Shown: positions 62,420 to 64,000 of the stretch, in pieces
Layout of the letters: every line of letters begins with the position of its first letter
Position numbering within the stretch: position 1 is the stretch's first letter
NCBI GenBank assembly: GCA_021521415.1
Contig: JAIQDT010000107.1
Span: 1,984,001-2,048,000, forward strand
Direction: 5' to 3'
From: Bidens hawaiensis
Taxonomy: Eukaryota; Streptophyta; Magnoliopsida; Asterales; Asteraceae
DNA: 64,000 nt
Notes under the pieces: generated by a model
The model's input: only the letters and a program-made list of their open reading frames with translations
Database searches by the model: none
Told to the model about the DNA's origin: nothing
Made by a program: the position numbers and the translations under genes

Positions 62420-64000
62420 GGCAGCTTGCTTTAGAGGACCGCTGAACATTCTTCACTTAGGGTGAAATGTGAGAACTCCTCCAGCTTCCTTTTGTTTGTC
62501 AGCACTTCTTTGAGAAACTTGGCATATTTTGGCATTTGAGTGATGGCTTCAACAAAAGGGATGTTGATATGGAGTTGTTTGAAGAGTTCTAAAACTTCCT
62601 GTACTGATCTTCCAATCGTTCCTGCTTCAGCCTCCCAGGGTATGGAATACGTGGAATGTAAGTTCGGACAGGCTCCTTGGGTTGTACGGTGTCTGTCTGG
62701 GTTAGTCTTTCCTGCGTTTCATCAAGAGACTCCTTTTCCGCAACTGGTCCTGAAGTTGGTGAGGCAACAGTGGTTGTTCCGCTTCTGAGTGTAACATCGT
62801 TAGCTGTCGCATTCGGGTTGGTGATTGTGTTGCTTGGAAGAGAGCAGGGTGGTCTTTCTGATAATTGTCGGGCAATTTATCCGATTTATCCGATTGTCTT
62901 TCTGATAATTGTCGGGCAATTTATCCGATTTGAGTCAGTAGATTCTGTAGTGATTCTTGTTGACTTTTGAGATCGGCTTCATGTTTTAATAATACTCCAC
63001 TGATATCAACAGCTCTTGAGTCGGCCTTCTTTTCTGCTTCATTTGTTTTGGTCATGAGTTAGATTAGCATTTCTTTGATTTTCGAGTAGCTTGGGTTTTG
63101 ATGGCTACTAGAACTTTGATCTTCCAATCGTTCGTGCTTCAGCCTCCCAGGGTATGGAATACGTGGAATGTAAGTTCGGACAGGCTCCTTGGGTTGTACG
63201 GTGCCTGTCGGGGTTAGTCTTTCCTGCATTTCATCAGGAGACTCCTTTTCCGCAATTGGTCTTGAAGTTGGTGAGGCAACAGTGGTTGTACCGCTTCTGA
63301 GTGTAACAGCGTTAGCTGTCGCATTCGGGTTGGTGATTGTGTTGCTTGGAAGAGATCCCGGTGGTCTTTCGGATAATTGTCGGGCAATTTATCCGATTTG
63401 AGTCTGTAGATTCTGTAGTGATGCTTGTTGACTTTTGATATCGGCTTCATGTTTTAATAATACTCCACTGATATAAACAGCTCTTCAGTCGGCCTTCTTT
63501 TCTGCTTCATTTGTTTTGGTCATGAGTTAGATTAGCATTTCTTCGATTTTCGAGTAGCTTGGGTTTTGATGGCTACTAGAACTTTGATCTTGAAATTGGG
63601 GTTTTGGTTGGGAGGATTGATTTATCGGTCTTTTCTCAAATCCGGGTAAGGGTTCAGTGTTACCTCCGCCTTTCCAACTGAAATTTGGGAGGTTCCTCCA
63701 TCCTAAATTGTAATTATTGCTGAAAGGATTGTTCTGTCGAGCGATGAAATTAACTTCTTCCATGGCCATGATGACTTGTTTACAGTCACTCGTCTTACGA
63801 TTTCATCCACAAGTATCACAGGTGAGTCTGGTTTTTGATAGCTCGGCTTGAAGTTGTTCGAATTTTTTAGAAAGGGCTTCAAGTTGTGCTGTGACAAGAG
63901 TGTTGGAATCAACGTGGTGTATTCCTTTATGGGTAGGTGTAGATCTTGGTGGGTTGTAAGCGAAACTCTTCTTTGCGGCCTTCTCCAAGACTTCAAATGC
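62420..64000 (-). pseudogene. A1 gag C-terminal part with tandem duplication
   Basis: The frame from 63988 (MEKAAKKSFAYNPPRST; a coiled coil LEALSKKFEQLQAEL; knuckle remnant CDTCG followed by a stop) continues at 63769-63527 with MEEVNFIARQNNPFSNNYN and GWRNLPNFSW, the usual post-knuckle Athila segment. The remaining region to 62420 consists of a duplicated linker (62606-63117 and 63118-63585) with stops. The N-terminal gag and 5' LTR are beyond the window. Confidence 0.8.
62606..63585. repeat. tandem duplication (512 and 468 bp) in A1 gag
   Basis: Both copies begin GATCTTCCAATCGTTC and end at another GATCTT. The first is 44 bases longer because of an extra inner duplication around GATAATTGTCGGGCAATTTA (about 62850-62930). 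The copies differ by a handful of bases. Confidence 0.88.

Larger units (their letters stand above)
50546..64000 (-). mobile_element. A1: Athila-type Ty3 element, disrupted, right end outside window
   Basis: Minus-strand order from the right edge: gag C-terminus (64000-62420), protease (62412-61864), RT (61860-61024), LTR of N1 (61023-59337), RNase H (59336-58918), integrase (58905-58216), then N1, then the same RNase H and integrase again (53380-52259), the pol C-terminus (to 51790) and a 3' untranslated region (to about 50546). Integrase after RT marks Ty3. The protease motif ALADLGSSIN and the integrase match the Athila type. No A1 LTR is visible. The left edge meets C3 without an LTR, so A1 is truncated there. 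Confidence 0.85.

Noticed and set aside
1..64000. Host genes, endogenous pararetrovirus, DNA transposon or Helitron
   Set aside because: All longer frames on both strands are explained by gag, pol, aORF or pre-gag ORFs of LTR elements. I saw no transposase, replication initiator, movement-protein or coat-protein motif, and no intron-exon gene outside the elements. A database search would be needed to exclude tiny exons.

Overview
The window looks like a heterochromatic piece of a flowering-plant (eudicot) nuclear genome built entirely of LTR retrotransposons. I found no host gene, rRNA or tRNA gene, or CRISPR array. The element families resemble those of Asteraceae: SIRE/Maximus-like Ty1-copia with a very long gag and an extra ORF after pol, Tekay-like Ty3 chromoviruses with 1.4-3.1 kb LTRs, and Athila-type Ty3. 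The assignment to Asteraceae is an inference from remembered family resemblance, not a search.

Layout. (1) 1-17068: copia element C1, minus strand, with 5' LTR 16555-17068, a tRNA-iMet primer site, a leader, gag, pol and the start of an extra ORF (aORF) running off the left edge. Its leader holds Ty3 element G1 (minus, 10172 to about 15430). G1 has lost RT, RNase H and integrase, and its gag carries a solo copia LTR, S1 (11523-11971, target duplication GAACC). (2) 17069-18244: fragment of an older copia, C4 (minus), the host of both C1 and C3. (3) 18245 to about 50545: decayed copia C3 (plus), split by Ty3 element G2 (plus, 22930-45721). G2 is in turn split by copia C2 (minus, 27182-37664, target duplication ATCAT). 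This is a three-deep nest whose joins can be read to the base. (4) about 50545-64000: Athila-type element A1 (minus), broken by a non-autonomous plus-strand element N1 (53380-58137). The pol/LTR junction of that locus is present twice, 5957 bp apart.

How the parts work together. Each autonomous family encodes gag, protease, integrase, RT and RNase H (integrase before RT in copia, after RT in Ty3). Every copy here is disabled by stops, frameshifts, deletions or nested insertions, although G2 keeps all visible catalytic residues. The copia elements add an aORF after pol. Both Ty3 chromoviruses carry an unrelated extra ORF between the primer site and gag.

The most unusual signal is non-coding. 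Each copia family has its own short word (TAACGAAT/TAGCGAAT in C1 and C3, GGCGAAGTT in C2, ATTCGATCGAAT in S1). The word is repeated as perfect inverted repeats directly upstream of the LTR TATA box and, in C1 and C2, again before a second TATA box inside the element, upstream of the aORF. In the C1 LTR three successive hairpins share one loop while their stems differ by paired, compensating changes. A second hairpin, near the LTR 3' end, has the loop TGCGGAATC/GATTCCGCA in three otherwise diverged LTRs with unrelated stems. Together these suggest a co-evolving cis-element system in this retrotransposon group, with a separate promoter for the aORF.
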